From Candidatus Obscuribacterales bacterium (GTDB taxonomy: Bacteria > Cyanobacteriota > Vampirovibrionia > Obscuribacterales > Obscuribacteraceae): a stretch of 64,000 nucleotides of DNA. This document shows, in pieces, positions 9,165 to 18,047 of the stretch; the first letter of the stretch is position 1, and every line of letters starts with the position of its first letter. Location of the stretch: contig JAKFVU010000034.1 in assembly GCA_021732025.1 (NCBI GenBank), positions 1 to 64,000 of the forward strand, written 5' to 3'. The notes below the pieces were generated by a model that saw nothing but the letters and a program-made list of their open reading frames with translations, did not search any database and was not told where the DNA came from. Position numbers and translations under genes: made by a program.

Positions 9165-11564
9165 TTAGTACGGCCATTTCCAGTCACGTATCTGGGGCAT
9201 GTCTTCGCCGAATTCTTCGACATAGTTTTTGTGGTCAATCAAGCAGCCGTGTAAGTACTGCTTTACTCGTGCGGCGGTATATTGCATCCGTGGCACCCGG
9301 TCAATTACGTCACCGGCTAGGTGGTAGCGGTCTATGTCGTTCATGACGACCATATCAAAAGGTGTACTAGTGGTGCCTTCTTCTTTGTAGCCGCGTACAT
9401 GCAAATTGTCATGGTTGGTGCGGCGATAGGTGAGGCGGTGAATCAACCAAGGATAGCCGTGATAAGCAAATATTATTGGCTTGTCTTTGGTAAAGATTGA
9501 ATCGAAGTCTTTATCACTTAAGCCGTGCGGATGTTCGCTTTGAGGCTGCAGTGTCATCAAGTCAACGACATTGACCACTCTGATTTTTAGATCAGGTAAC
9601 TCTCTACGCAAAATATCTACAGCAGCTAATGTCTCGAGTGTTGGCACATCGCCAGCGCAGGCCATAACAACGTCAGGCTCAAGTCCTTGATCGGTGCTAG
9701 CAAAATCCCAGATACCGATGCCGGCGGCACAGTGCTTGGCTGCGGTTTCTATATCTAACCACTGCGGTGCTGGATGCTTTCCGGCAACGATAATGTTGAT
9801 AAAGTCGCGACTGCGCAAGCAGTGATCAGCCACACTTAAAAGTGTGTTGGCGTCTGGTGGCAAGTACACTCGGATGATATCGCTTTTTTTGTTGACAGCG
9901 TGATCAATGAAACCCGGGTCCTGGTGGCTGAAGCCATTATGGTCTTGGCGCCAGACGTGTGAGGTGAGTAAATAGTTGAGCGAAGCGATTGGTCTTCGCC
10001 AACCAATTTCGCGGGTAACTTTGAGCCACTTAGCGTGCTGGTTGAACATTGAATCGATGATATGAATGAAGGCTTCGTAGCAAGAGAAAAGCCCGTGGCG
10101 ACCGGTCAACAGATAACCTTCTAACCAGCCCTGGCACATGTGTTCGCTGAGAACTTCCATGACACGCCCGTCGTGTGTAATATGATCATCAGTCTCTAAA
10201 ATTTGATCAGAAAATACTTTGCCGGTAGCAGCAAAGACGTCACCTAATCTGTTTGATGCTGTTTCATCAGGGCCAAAAAGACGAAAATTCTTGCGATCAT
10301 CGTTTTCAATGAAGACGTCTTTTAAGAACTGACCGAGTACCTTCGTAGATTCGTAGTCGGTGGCACCCGGCTTTGTCATATCTACTTTAAGGGCATAATC
10401 TTTATAGTTTGGTAAGCGCAAATCTTTTAGAAGCAGACCACCATTAGTATGAAGATTGGCTCCCATTCTTCTGGTGCCCGTTGGTGCCAACTCTTTGAGT
10501 TCGGGTCTGAGAGCGCCTTCTTCGTTGAACAATTCTTCTGGTTTGTAGCTGCGTAGCCACTGTTCCAGTAGTTCTAAATGACCTGGCTTTGTGAAGATTT
10601 CAGAGAGCGGTACTTGGTGCGAGCGGTGGGTGCCTTCAATAACGACGCCGTCAACTTCTTTCGGGCCGGTCCAGCCCTTGGGAGAGCGCAGAATGATCAT
10701 TGGATAACTAGGCCGGCCAGCAAAACCATTAGCATTATCGCTTTTGATTTTTTTGATATCTTCTAGAACTTGATCCATGGTGGCAGCCATAAGCTGATGC
10801 ATCAAAGTAGGATCGCTGCCTTCAACAAAGTATGGCTTGTATCCGTAGCCGTTGAACAGCTGCTGGAGCTCTTCGTCACTCATACGAGCAAGAACTGTAG
10901 GATTGGCAATTTTGTAGCCATTCAAATGCAGAATGGGCAAGACTATGCCGTCGCGTGCAGGATTGATAAACTTATTGGAATGCCAGCTGGTCGCCAGCGG
11001 ACCTGTTTCAGCCTCGCCGTCACCAACAACACAACAAGCAATCAGGTCGGCATTGTCGAGCACGGCGCCATAGGCATGAACTAGTGCGTAGCCGAGTTCG
11101 CCACCTTCGTGAATCGAGCCTGGAGTCTCGGGAGCAACGTGCGAGGGAATACCACCCGGAAATGAAAACTGTTTGAAGAGCTTCTGCATGCCCTCGGCAT
11201 TTTCTTCTATCAGAGGATAGGTTTCGCTGTAAGTTCCTTCTAAATAAGTATTTGCTACCAACCCAGGCCCGCCGTGACCGGGGCCGGTGATATAAATCAT
11301 GTTGAGGTCATGTTTCTTGATCAGTCTATTGCAATGCACATAGATGAAGTTAAGACCAGGAGTAGTACCCCAGTGGCCAAGCAACCTTGGTTTGACATGT
11401 TTTAGTTCTAAAGGCTCACGCAAGAGCGGATTGTTGAGCAAGTAGATTTGACCGACCGAGAGATAGTTGGCGGCTTTCCAATATGAATTCATTTTGGATA
11501 GCTCGTCAGCTCCCAAGGGCTTTGCTTCTTTCAATGTAAGTCTAGCCATGCTCGCTGGAGCCAT
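9165..11564 (-). CDS. xfp: Xylulose 5-phosphate/fructose 6-phosphate phosphoketolase
   Basis: This thiamine-diphosphate enzyme cleaves xylulose 5-phosphate or fructose 6-phosphate with phosphate, giving acetyl phosphate plus glyceraldehyde 3-phosphate or erythrose 4-phosphate. It has 799 residues, the normal length. Diagnostic stretches are [38 protein letters not shown], the ThDP region [15 protein letters not shown], and [13 protein letters not shown] in the pyrimidine-binding domain. The ATG follows a GGGG-rich ribosome site; Met6 is an alternative start. It is the first gene of a probable xfp-glgP-PDZ operon. A consensus -10 hexamer about 48 bases upstream supports an independent promoter. 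No acetate kinase or phosphotransacetylase gene is visible in the window. Confidence 0.97.
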   Translation of the reverse strand: MAPASMARLTLKEAKPLGADELSKMNSYWKAANYLSVGQIYLLNNPLLREPLELKHVKPRLLGHWGTTPGLNFIYVHCNRLIKKHDLNMIYITGPGHGGPGLVANTYLEGTYSETYPLIEENAEGMQKLFKQFSFPGGIPSHVAPETPGSIHEGGELGYALVHAYGAVLDNADLIACCVVGDGEAETGPLATSWHSNKFINPARDGIVLPILHLNGYKIANPTVLARMSDEELQQLFNGYGYKPYFVEGSDPTLMHQLMAATMDQVLEDIKKIKSDNANGFAGRPSYPMIILRSPKGWTGPKEVDGVVIEGTHRSHQVPLSEIFTKPGHLELLEQWLRSYKPEELFNEEGALRPELKELAPTGTRRMGANLHTNGGLLLKDLRLPNYKDYALKVDMTKPGATDYESTKVLGQFLKDVFIENDDRKNFRLFGPDETASNRLGDVFAATGKVFSDQILETDDHITHDGRVMEVLSEHMCQGWLEGYLLTGRHGLFSCYEAFIHIIDSMFNQHAKWLKVTREIGWRRPIASLNYLLTSHVWRQDHNGFSHQDPGFIDHAVNKKSDIIRVYLPPDANTLLSVADHCLRSRDFINIIVAGKHPAPQWLDIETAAKHCAAGIGIWDFASTDQGLEPDVVMACAGDVPTLETLAAVDILRRELPDLKIRVVNVVDLMTLQPQSEHPHGLSDKDFDSIFTKDKPIIFAYHGYPWLIHRLTYRRTNHDNLHVRGYKEEGTTSTPFDMVVMNDIDRYHLAGDVIDRVPRMQYTAARVKQYLHGCLIDHKNYVEEFGEDMPQIRDWKWPY

Positions 11565-11611
11565 AGTAAAATCCCCTGCTCGGTTGCTTCTGCTGTAATA
11601 TGCTAGGCCAA

Positions 11612-11617
11612 ATTATA
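11612..11617 (-). promoter_or_regulatory. Candidate -10 element of the xfp-glgP-PDZ operon
   Basis: On the minus strand this is a perfect TATAAT, placed so that transcription would begin about 40 bases before the xfp ATG. The -35 region is poor (GATCAA at 17-base spacing), so the promoter may be weak or activator dependent. It lies in the 153-base gap between xfp and ftsY. Confidence 0.4.
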
Positions 11618-11717
11618 TAGGGCCTGACACTCTCTTGATCGCCAATAGCAGCCCGTGTGAATTAATTCGAGAGCAAAAATTGCCTGTTCTGCGCTGCTGT
11701 CAAGCGGGCGCTAGGGC

Positions 11718-12764
11718 TTAGAAAAGTGCCTGGACAAAGAGTGCTGAGTCAAAGTCGCGCAGATCTTCCATTTTTTCGCCCAAGCCAATCAATTTGACTG
11801 GAATACTTAACTCTTTAGCGATTGCAAAAACCACGCCACCTTTGGCGGTACCATCTAATTTGGTTAAAATTACGCCAGTCAGTCCGCAAACTTCTGAAAA
11901 CACCTTGGCTTGCTGAAGGCCGTTTTGGCCAGTTGAAGCATCTAGTACTAAGAGCGACTCGACATTCATGCCTTCAGAATTTTTCTCTACAACTGTGCGA
12001 ATCTTTTTCAATTCTGCCATCAAGTTTGTCTTGTTATGCAGGCGACCAGCAGTATCAACTAAAACTACATCATATTGCTCGACGCGTGCTTTTTGCAGTG
12101 CTTGATAGACAACTGCACCTGGATCTGCCCCATCTGCCAATCTAACTATGTCCACACCAGCCCGTTGTGACCATATTTCTAGTTGTGACTCTGCCGCGGC
12201 TCTAAAAGTGTCACCAGCTGCGAGCAAAACTTTCTTTCCTTCGCTCTTAAAGCGAAAAGCCAGCTTACCGATACTAGTTGTTTTTCCGACTCCATTTACT
12301 CCGACAATCAAATAAACGTTGGTTCCGGCCTTGAAGCTCAAGCCGCTTTGCGGTGTTTCATTGAGAAGGCTGCTGAATTCACGTTGCAGAAAAACATCAA
12401 CATTTTCGCTAGTCCAGTTTTTGCCACGGGATTCTTTGCGCAGAGCTTGTATCAGTGGCTCCACTGTAGCTAAGCCTAAGTCTGCTTTGATCAAGCGCTC
12501 TTCTAAATGCTCAATATAGTCTTCATCAACGGCGCGCACGCTCTTCGCTTGCACAGCCGTAGCTGTATTGTTCTGAGTTTGAGTCTGATTTGCTGTTGCT
12601 TCTTCCGGAGCAGCTTGTGCTTGAGATTGCTCTACAGTCGGCAGCTCTTGATTGTCGCTTTCTTGCGACTCTTCACTAACCTGTTCTTTTGTTTTCGCCA
12701 AGACAGATTTGAGTTTGTTTAGGGTTGTGCCCCAGAAGCCTTTACGTTGGCCGTCTTCACTCAT
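11718..12764 (-). CDS. ftsY: Signal recognition particle receptor FtsY
   Basis: FtsY is the SRP receptor GTPase that delivers ribosomes translating membrane proteins to the Sec translocon. The start at 12764 (MSEDGQRKGFWG) has GAGG six bases upstream and gives 348 residues; a longer reading frame to 12839 would run into nusB. A Gln/Glu/Ala-rich low-complexity region (about 25-75), equivalent to the A domain, precedes the N domain and the G domain, which has G1 GVNGVGKTTS at about 155-164, DTFRAAA, DTAGR and TKLDGTAKGG. FtsY is distinguished from Ffh by the absence of an M domain. nusB lies 28 bases upstream in the same direction. Confidence 0.96.
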   Translation of the reverse strand: MSEDGQRKGFWGTTLNKLKSVLAKTKEQVSEESQESDNQELPTVEQSQAQAAPEEATANQTQTQNNTATAVQAKSVRAVDEDYIEHLEERLIKADLGLATVEPLIQALRKESRGKNWTSENVDVFLQREFSSLLNETPQSGLSFKAGTNVYLIVGVNGVGKTTSIGKLAFRFKSEGKKVLLAAGDTFRAAAESQLEIWSQRAGVDIVRLADGADPGAVVYQALQKARVEQYDVVLVDTAGRLHNKTNLMAELKKIRTVVEKNSEGMNVESLLVLDASTGQNGLQQAKVFSEVCGLTGVILTKLDGTAKGGVVFAIAKELSIPVKLIGLGEKMEDLRDFDSALFVQALF

Positions 12765-12792
12765 GGTCATCCTCACTTTGGGCGAAAAAATC

Positions 12793-13569
12793 TTACTGCT
12801 CTTGTACTGCTTCGTCACCACTGCTCGATCTATCAGCATAGGCGCGTCTTCGAGCAGAACGTCTTACAGCTTCGGCTTCTTCTGCAAGGTCGGCGAGCAC
12901 ACCGTTGATAAACTTAGCGGCCTTTTCATCGGCAAATCTGTGAGAAAGCTCAACTGCTTCAGAAATGGCGACGTTGACCGGAATGTCGACCATATAAAAA
13001 GCTTCTGCGCAAGCCAGTCTTAGAATATCTCTGTCGATGGAGACCATGCGCTCCATGCGCCATTGGGTGCGGGCGCGCTTGATATATTCGTCGATTATGT
13101 CTCTGTTTTCGATGTAGGTTTCAACCAAGCGGAAGACAAATTCGCGCACATCATCTTTATACGGACGCTCGATTAATAGTTCATTAGCGTGGCCGCATTT
13201 TTTGCAATTAGTTTTGAAGAGAGTGCTGCTGGCTGAGAGAGCCATTTCTGGTATGTCTAAAGCCTCAGAGATCATATTGATTGAAGTCTCTAGAGTGCTT
13301 AGCTGCTCTCTGATCTGACCAGTGGTAAGTGGCACCGGCGTCAGTTCGGTGGTGTCAGAGTTGTCGATTTCAAGGCTATCGAGCTGGTTGGAGGCCTTGA
13401 GCACCATGGCATTTACATCTTGTAGATTTTGTTTGGCGTAATCTACCAGCATGTGGATTGCTCTATCTACTAGCTCAGTGATTTCAACCTTAGCCAGCTT
13501 CTCCATGTTTTTCGGGAGCTGGGGCATTACTATAATTGCCAGTTCACGAGCTATTCGCCGTGCGCTCAT
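12793..13569 (-). CDS. nusB: Transcription antitermination factor NusB, long form
   Basis: NusB with NusE binds boxA RNA and supports antitermination, mainly in rRNA operons. The N-terminus (MSARRIARELAIIVMPQLP) and the C-terminal core (DRDILRLACAEAFYMVDIPVNVAISEAVELSHRFADEKAAKFINGVL, split here in the description) match the family. At 258 residues it is clearly longer than the usual 130-160. The extra sequence is a central insert of about 90 residues, with a Cys-x-x-Cys pair in NCKKCGH at about 120-126 and a charged C-terminal tail. Cyanobacterial NusB proteins are also extended. The start at 13569 has GAGG upstream; an ATG at 13641 without a ribosome site is less likely. Confidence 0.88.
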   Translation of the reverse strand: MSARRIARELAIIVMPQLPKNMEKLAKVEITELVDRAIHMLVDYAKQNLQDVNAMVLKASNQLDSLEIDNSDTTELTPVPLTTGQIREQLSTLETSINMISEALDIPEMALSASSTLFKTNCKKCGHANELLIERPYKDDVREFVFRLVETYIENRDIIDEYIKRARTQWRMERMVSIDRDILRLACAEAFYMVDIPVNVAISEAVELSHRFADEKAAKFINGVLADLAEEAEAVRRSARRRAYADRSSSGDEAVQEQ

Positions 13570-13638
13570 TTGGGCCTCACTTTTAAGGGTTCGAATAGAG
13601 GCAGCGAAATATACAAAATATTCTAGGCCCCCGAAGCA

Positions 13639-13654
13639 CACATGTTATCATGTG
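13639..13654. promoter_or_regulatory. Perfect inverted repeat between nusB and rsmD
   Basis: CACATG-TTAT-CATGTG is a 16-base perfect inverted repeat in the divergent nusB/rsmD spacer. It covers the first possible rsmD ATG at 13650. As DNA it could be an operator; as RNA it would fold into a six-pair hairpin over that ATG. No known regulator site was recognised. Confidence 0.35.
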
Positions 13655-14225
13655 GGCCCAGCGAGGCAGGCATTTGAGAATTACCGGTGGTCAGTTGCGC
13701 GGCAGGTCTGTGGCCTGTCCTGACGGTCTAGACGTGCGTCCCACGTCGTCTAAAGTGCGGCAGGCTTTTTTTAACATTCTAGGCTCACGAATTGATGGCG
13801 CCTTGTTCCTCGACTTGTTCGCGGGCTCAGGCCTGATGGGCTTCGAGGCCATCAGTCGTGGCGCTCGTGGTGTAACGTTTGTTGAGGAAAATAAAGCGCA
13901 AGCAACCAGTATCAAAAAATCAAGCGTGATTTTCAATGTACCGGCCGAAGCTGACGTGGTGATCAGTGATGTCAGGCGAGTTTGGCCTCATATCAGCGTC
14001 ACCGGCGCCAAATATGACATAGTTTTTGCCGACCCACCTTATAAGAAGGGCTATGGCAAGCAGATTTTGACTGGATTGGTCGATTATAAATTGCTGGCTC
14101 CCGACTCTCTTGTCATTGTTGAACATAACCGCGACGATCTCATTGATGCGGGCGATGGTAGCCTAGTTAAAGTGGATTATCGCGAATATGGTAAATCTGC
14201 TCTTACCTTCTTCAGTTTTGACTAA
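13650..14225 (+). CDS. rsmD: 16S rRNA (guanine(966)-N(2))-methyltransferase RsmD
   Basis: RsmD uses S-adenosylmethionine to methylate guanine 966 of 16S rRNA in the 30S subunit. The family opening RITGGQLRGRSV, followed by RPTSSKVRQAFFNIL, the SAM motif LDLFAGSGLMGFEAISRGA and the catalytic N-methyltransferase motif DPPY, are all visible. The ATG at 13650 gives 191 residues, but TTG at 13674 has a GAGG site seven bases upstream and would give the family-typical start at RITGG. That TTG is probably the true start. The stop codon overlaps the start of the next gene (TAATG). Confidence 0.95.
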   Translation: MWAQRGRHLRITGGQLRGRSVACPDGLDVRPTSSKVRQAFFNILGSRIDGALFLDLFAGSGLMGFEAISRGARGVTFVEENKAQATSIKKSSVIFNVPAEADVVISDVRRVWPHISVTGAKYDIVFADPPYKKGYGKQILTGLVDYKLLAPDSLVIVEHNRDDLIDAGDGSLVKVDYREYGKSALTFFSFD

Positions 14226-15589
14226 TGGTGCCAATGGATAGCGGTTCTCAAGCAGACAAATCGGCTGACCTTCAGGGGCAGCAAAACAAGCGCCAGCGCT
14301 TAGCCAATGCCACGGCTACAAGACTGGCTGCAGTAGCCACTGAACGGGCTGAAGCGCGCGATAGTTCATTGATTGAGGCTACCGGCCATGTGCGCATCGG
14401 TGACCTCTTGATGTTTTCGGGCCTAGTCTCTTCAGAGTTCATTCAAACGGCTCTGCGTAATTTTGAAGAAAAGGGTTTGCCTTTGGGCAAAGTTCTTACT
14501 TTGTCGGGATACATTACTGAAGCGCAATTGCGCTGTGCTCTCGATGTTCAAGCCCTTGTCAACGAAAGGCAATTGCCTCTTGATGTTGGCGTTAAGGTAT
14601 TAACTCTGGCCTACAAAGAGTCGGTGCCCTTATCTGATGCTTTCGAGCGTTCGGGAGTAGTGCAACCAGAAGATCATCTCAGCAACAAGCTAGGGCAGCT
14701 GGTGCTTGACGCCCAAGTTGTCGATCATAGTATTTTAGAAAATGCTCTCGAAGTAAATCATCGCACCGGATTGCCGCTTGGTCACATTCTTTGCTATCGC
14801 TCTATAATCTCGCAACAATTGCTAGAGACTGCTTTATTGGGTCAACAGTTAATTCGTCGCGGTTCTATCACGCGCGAACAGTGTGTCAAAGCTATCTCGC
14901 AAGCTCACTTGCGCGAGAAGAAATTAGGACAGTTGCCTGAGAATATTGGCTTCAAGAAGTCGATGTTACGCCATTCTCCCCGTGTGGGTGAGTTGTTGTT
15001 TGAGGCTGAGCTAATTGCTGATGGCCAACTTCTTGAGTCACTGCAAACTTCGCTGTCTATGGCTCGACCATCGGGTCTTTGTATGAAAGAAGTTTGTGGC
15101 ATGGATTCAATCTACATCACGGCCACAGTTGAGCTGCAAGAAATGATAGATAACGGCATGCTCACAACGCCCCTTGCCGTTGACACTTTTGTGCGCATGA
15201 AAGAGTTTAGTCATAGTTTTCTTCGCGCCTTAGCTGAGGCTTCCGTCAGTCGCATTTTGCTCAATCCCGGAAAGAAGCTGATCGAATTGCTCAACGAGAC
15301 TGGTTCTTATTCAATTGATATTGGTAGCCTTCCGGCTGAAATTCGCGAGCGCCTAGACGTAAATTACAATCAGTCTATTGAAGTTTGTCGGGCGCTGGTC
15401 GAAGCTAAGATAGTTGATCAACACGGCGTGTATTCTGCCCTGCGGCTCATCTATTTGCTTGAAGAAGGGCTTCTAACTGATGAGCAAGCATTGCTAGCCC
15501 TCGACATGGCCTGCACTACTCCATTGGCTGTCGACGAAGCTATTTTTCGTTTAGGCTGGAAGAAACGAACCCGCTTACGCGAAGACTAA
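14225..15589 (+). CDS. Protein with repeated GspE/MshE N-terminal-like domains, no ATPase domain
   Basis: This 454-residue soluble protein carries at least three copies of an 'RIGDLLMFSGLV...L..AL......LPLGKVL....I....L..AL' unit, at about residues 56-112, 155-235 and 253-310, with further degenerate copies towards the end. The pattern is that of the N-terminal domain of GspE/PilB/MshE secretion ATPases, some of which bind c-di-GMP. No Walker A or B motif follows, so it is not itself the ATPase. A role as adaptor or c-di-GMP reader is an inference. The N-terminal 50 residues are Gln/Ala/Arg-rich. The ATG overlaps the rsmD stop, suggesting coupling. Confidence 0.7.
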   Translation: MVPMDSGSQADKSADLQGQQNKRQRLANATATRLAAVATERAEARDSSLIEATGHVRIGDLLMFSGLVSSEFIQTALRNFEEKGLPLGKVLTLSGYITEAQLRCALDVQALVNERQLPLDVGVKVLTLAYKESVPLSDAFERSGVVQPEDHLSNKLGQLVLDAQVVDHSILENALEVNHRTGLPLGHILCYRSIISQQLLETALLGQQLIRRGSITREQCVKAISQAHLREKKLGQLPENIGFKKSMLRHSPRVGELLFEAELIADGQLLESLQTSLSMARPSGLCMKEVCGMDSIYITATVELQEMIDNGMLTTPLAVDTFVRMKEFSHSFLRALAEASVSRILLNPGKKLIELLNETGSYSIDIGSLPAEIRERLDVNYNQSIEVCRALVEAKIVDQHGVYSALRLIYLLEEGLLTDEQALLALDMACTTPLAVDEAIFRLGWKKRTRLRED

Positions 15590-17941
15590 CTAATTTGAAC
15601 AGCAGTCTATTGGTGGTGGTGGAGCTTCAGATGAAGTATCCGGTTTCACTACCTCTGGTGCCATAGGCATTTTACCGGTGGTGGTGGCAGGATACTTAAG
15701 GCGCTCGTGATGCAGCGTTCTCCAGACTCTACAGAAGCCGGCTCTGACCTTTTGCATCTCTTCATAGGTAAGATTCGAATCAGCTAGCTGACCGTCATCC
15801 CAACGATTCTGAAATACTTTATCAAGGGCAATTTCTACTTCTTCATTGGTTGGATTTTGCATACTGTGAGTGACAGCCTCAGAAACGTCGGCCAACATCA
15901 CAATCGCTGTTTCTTTGGTGTCAGGCTTAGGTCCTGGATAGCGATAGAAATTGGCGTCGACATTATCTACGCCGTCTCTCAAGCAGGCCTTATGATAAAA
16001 ATATGCCATCAGAGTAGTACCCTGGTGCATCGGTATAAAGTCTTGAATTGCTTTAGGCAAAGCGTACTTTTGGGCCAGAGCAATGCCATCGGTGACATGG
16101 GCTAAAACCCTAGCCCGACTATCTTCTGGGGTCATTGAGTCATGGGGATTGGTTGCGCCTAACTGATTCTCAATGAAGAACTTCGGACGCACCATTTTGC
16201 CAATGTCGTGATACAGCGCTCCAGCTCTTACTAGATTTGGGTCGGCTGAAATGGCTTTGGCACCGGCTTCGGCTAGATTGGCAACAGCTAGGCTGTGCTG
16301 ATAAGTGCCTGGAGCGTTTTCTTCTAAACGTCGCAACAGTGGCTGATTAGCATCCGTCAACTCGGCTAGGCGATAGGGTGTAATCAAGCCGAAGATATTT
16401 TCTAAATAAGGCAAACTACCAATGGCTAAGATAGACGACGAAATACCGCCGAGAAAATCAATACCAGCCTGGCGACCGAGCATGTGCCAGGAGGTGATAG
16501 ACATATTGATGGCGCTCACTGATAGGTCACCAGCTACCTGCCCGGCAGCCACAAACAGGCCTGTGCTAATTACGGCATTGCGTTGCCTTGAGTAAGTCCA
16601 GATCGCTGCAGTTGAGGCCAGGCAATGAGCAAAAATATTGCGCAAATCTACTAGCCTATCAACGGCAATGAGCATGATCATTGGTACGGTCCAAACAATA
16701 GCCACGCGCGGGCCAAAGAAGATCGTAAGAATAAGGGCCGCCGCTGGTATTGGTACGAATTGCGGGTAGGTTTTACCGATGATCGATGCCATCGCGCATG
16801 CTACCACTGCTACCGTGAACATCAAGCCAATAGAACTAACTGAGAAGAAGTGCTCGGGCTCGTAGGTGTAAAGAAACAGTGCTACCAGAGTGAGGGCGGC
16901 AATGAGCGAAATGCCAATGCTGAAAATAAAGGGCCAGCGATTGACGTGAGTTATACCTAAGGCCTGGAGGATATCAAGTTTGTCGGCTGTTATCATGGCG
17001 CCGCGTGGCACCAGAAGCTCACCCTCAGCCACATTGCGCATTACTGGCTTGATAGTTCTTACGACTGCTTCAGCTTTGCTTTGAGTTGATTTGTGGTCAA
17101 TTACTAAGTTCGGCTCCAGATTTCTTGCCAGTATTGAAGCTGATGCGTTCTTTAGCGAGGAAGGCATGGTATCTGGAAGAAACTCTTCTGCCATGTCGAC
17201 CCAAGCCTCTTTGTCTGAGACTGGAAAGCGCTTGAATTTGTTAGTTAAGCGCATGGCACTTGTAAGAATTGCTTTTCGATAGTTCTGAAAATCTGAAGGT
17301 TGTACCGAAATGGCTGTTAGCAACTCGGCTTTATCTAGATTTGGATTGGCTTTGCGCAGTTGAGAAATGATCGCTCTGCGGGTTACAAAATCTGACTGCA
17401 AAGAAGGATAGGCTTCAGCTTGAGTGGTAAAGACGTCGTCGCTGCTGAGCAGCAGGTCTAAGGCTATAGAGGCACTTGGGCTTTCAATTGTGCCGCTGGT
17501 CTTCTTGTTGCTATTGCGTTTGTTGCCGCCTTTCACCTTTAAAAGCAGAGCGGGGCCAATCGGCACTAGGCCAACGGCCTGATACTGTCCAATTCGGTCA
17601 AGAGTAGCCTTGACTGCGTTTAGCGAGGCCTGGTCTTGACTGGCGTCTACTTGAAATACCGGGTAAACAGTTTGCTTGGCAATGGCCACGGCCTTTGCTG
17701 TTTCGCTTTGATCGACTACCGATATTGCTTCCGGAGCATAGAGGTCATGGTCGGCAACATCGGTGACTTGCAAACCGGGGCTGAAGATGTGCACTGAAGT
17801 AAGCGCAAAAAAGAGGCAAGCAAAGCCAGCAATCCCAGTCGTCAGCCAAGCGACAAAGGCTCGGCCGCTGGGGAAGATATCATGTTGACCAATTTCGAGC
17901 TTGGCAGTGTCTGTCAAGCTTTTCGTTTTAGTCTCGTTCAC
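15590..17941 (-). CDS. 7TM-HD family phosphohydrolase, PgpH-type (putative c-di-AMP phosphodiesterase)
   Basis: The layout matches PgpH: an N-terminal membrane helix (about 28-50), an extracytoplasmic 7TMR-HDED domain (about 60-330), seven membrane helices (about 335-530) and a cytoplasmic HD domain. The HD domain has YQHSLAVANLAEAGAKA, the HD pair in LYHDIGKM near residue 577, and a downstream His in IPMHQGTTLMAYFYHKA. Characterised members hydrolyse the second messenger c-di-AMP. The protein has 783 residues with a GTG start, and the C-terminus is Pro-rich. It ends one base after the preceding plus-strand gene, so the two converge without a visible terminator. No c-di-AMP cyclase gene is in the window. 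Confidence 0.9.
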   Translation of the reverse strand: MNETKTKSLTDTAKLEIGQHDIFPSGRAFVAWLTTGIAGFACLFFALTSVHIFSPGLQVTDVADHDLYAPEAISVVDQSETAKAVAIAKQTVYPVFQVDASQDQASLNAVKATLDRIGQYQAVGLVPIGPALLLKVKGGNKRNSNKKTSGTIESPSASIALDLLLSSDDVFTTQAEAYPSLQSDFVTRRAIISQLRKANPNLDKAELLTAISVQPSDFQNYRKAILTSAMRLTNKFKRFPVSDKEAWVDMAEEFLPDTMPSSLKNASASILARNLEPNLVIDHKSTQSKAEAVVRTIKPVMRNVAEGELLVPRGAMITADKLDILQALGITHVNRWPFIFSIGISLIAALTLVALFLYTYEPEHFFSVSSIGLMFTVAVVACAMASIIGKTYPQFVPIPAAALILTIFFGPRVAIVWTVPMIMLIAVDRLVDLRNIFAHCLASTAAIWTYSRQRNAVISTGLFVAAGQVAGDLSVSAINMSITSWHMLGRQAGIDFLGGISSSILAIGSLPYLENIFGLITPYRLAELTDANQPLLRRLEENAPGTYQHSLAVANLAEAGAKAISADPNLVRAGALYHDIGKMVRPKFFIENQLGATNPHDSMTPEDSRARVLAHVTDGIALAQKYALPKAIQDFIPMHQGTTLMAYFYHKACLRDGVDNVDANFYRYPGPKPDTKETAIVMLADVSEAVTHSMQNPTNEEVEIALDKVFQNRWDDGQLADSNLTYEEMQKVRAGFCRVWRTLHHERLKYPATTTGKMPMAPEVVKPDTSSEAPPPPIDCCSN

Positions 17942-18047
17942 AGTCTTGTTGATACCCTTGGGGGCTGGCTAACACAATCAATATTACTCTGTTTTGTCTT
18001 AGCTGTTAGAATTTTGTCGACCATGAGGTTTTACAAAGGGGCGGCAG

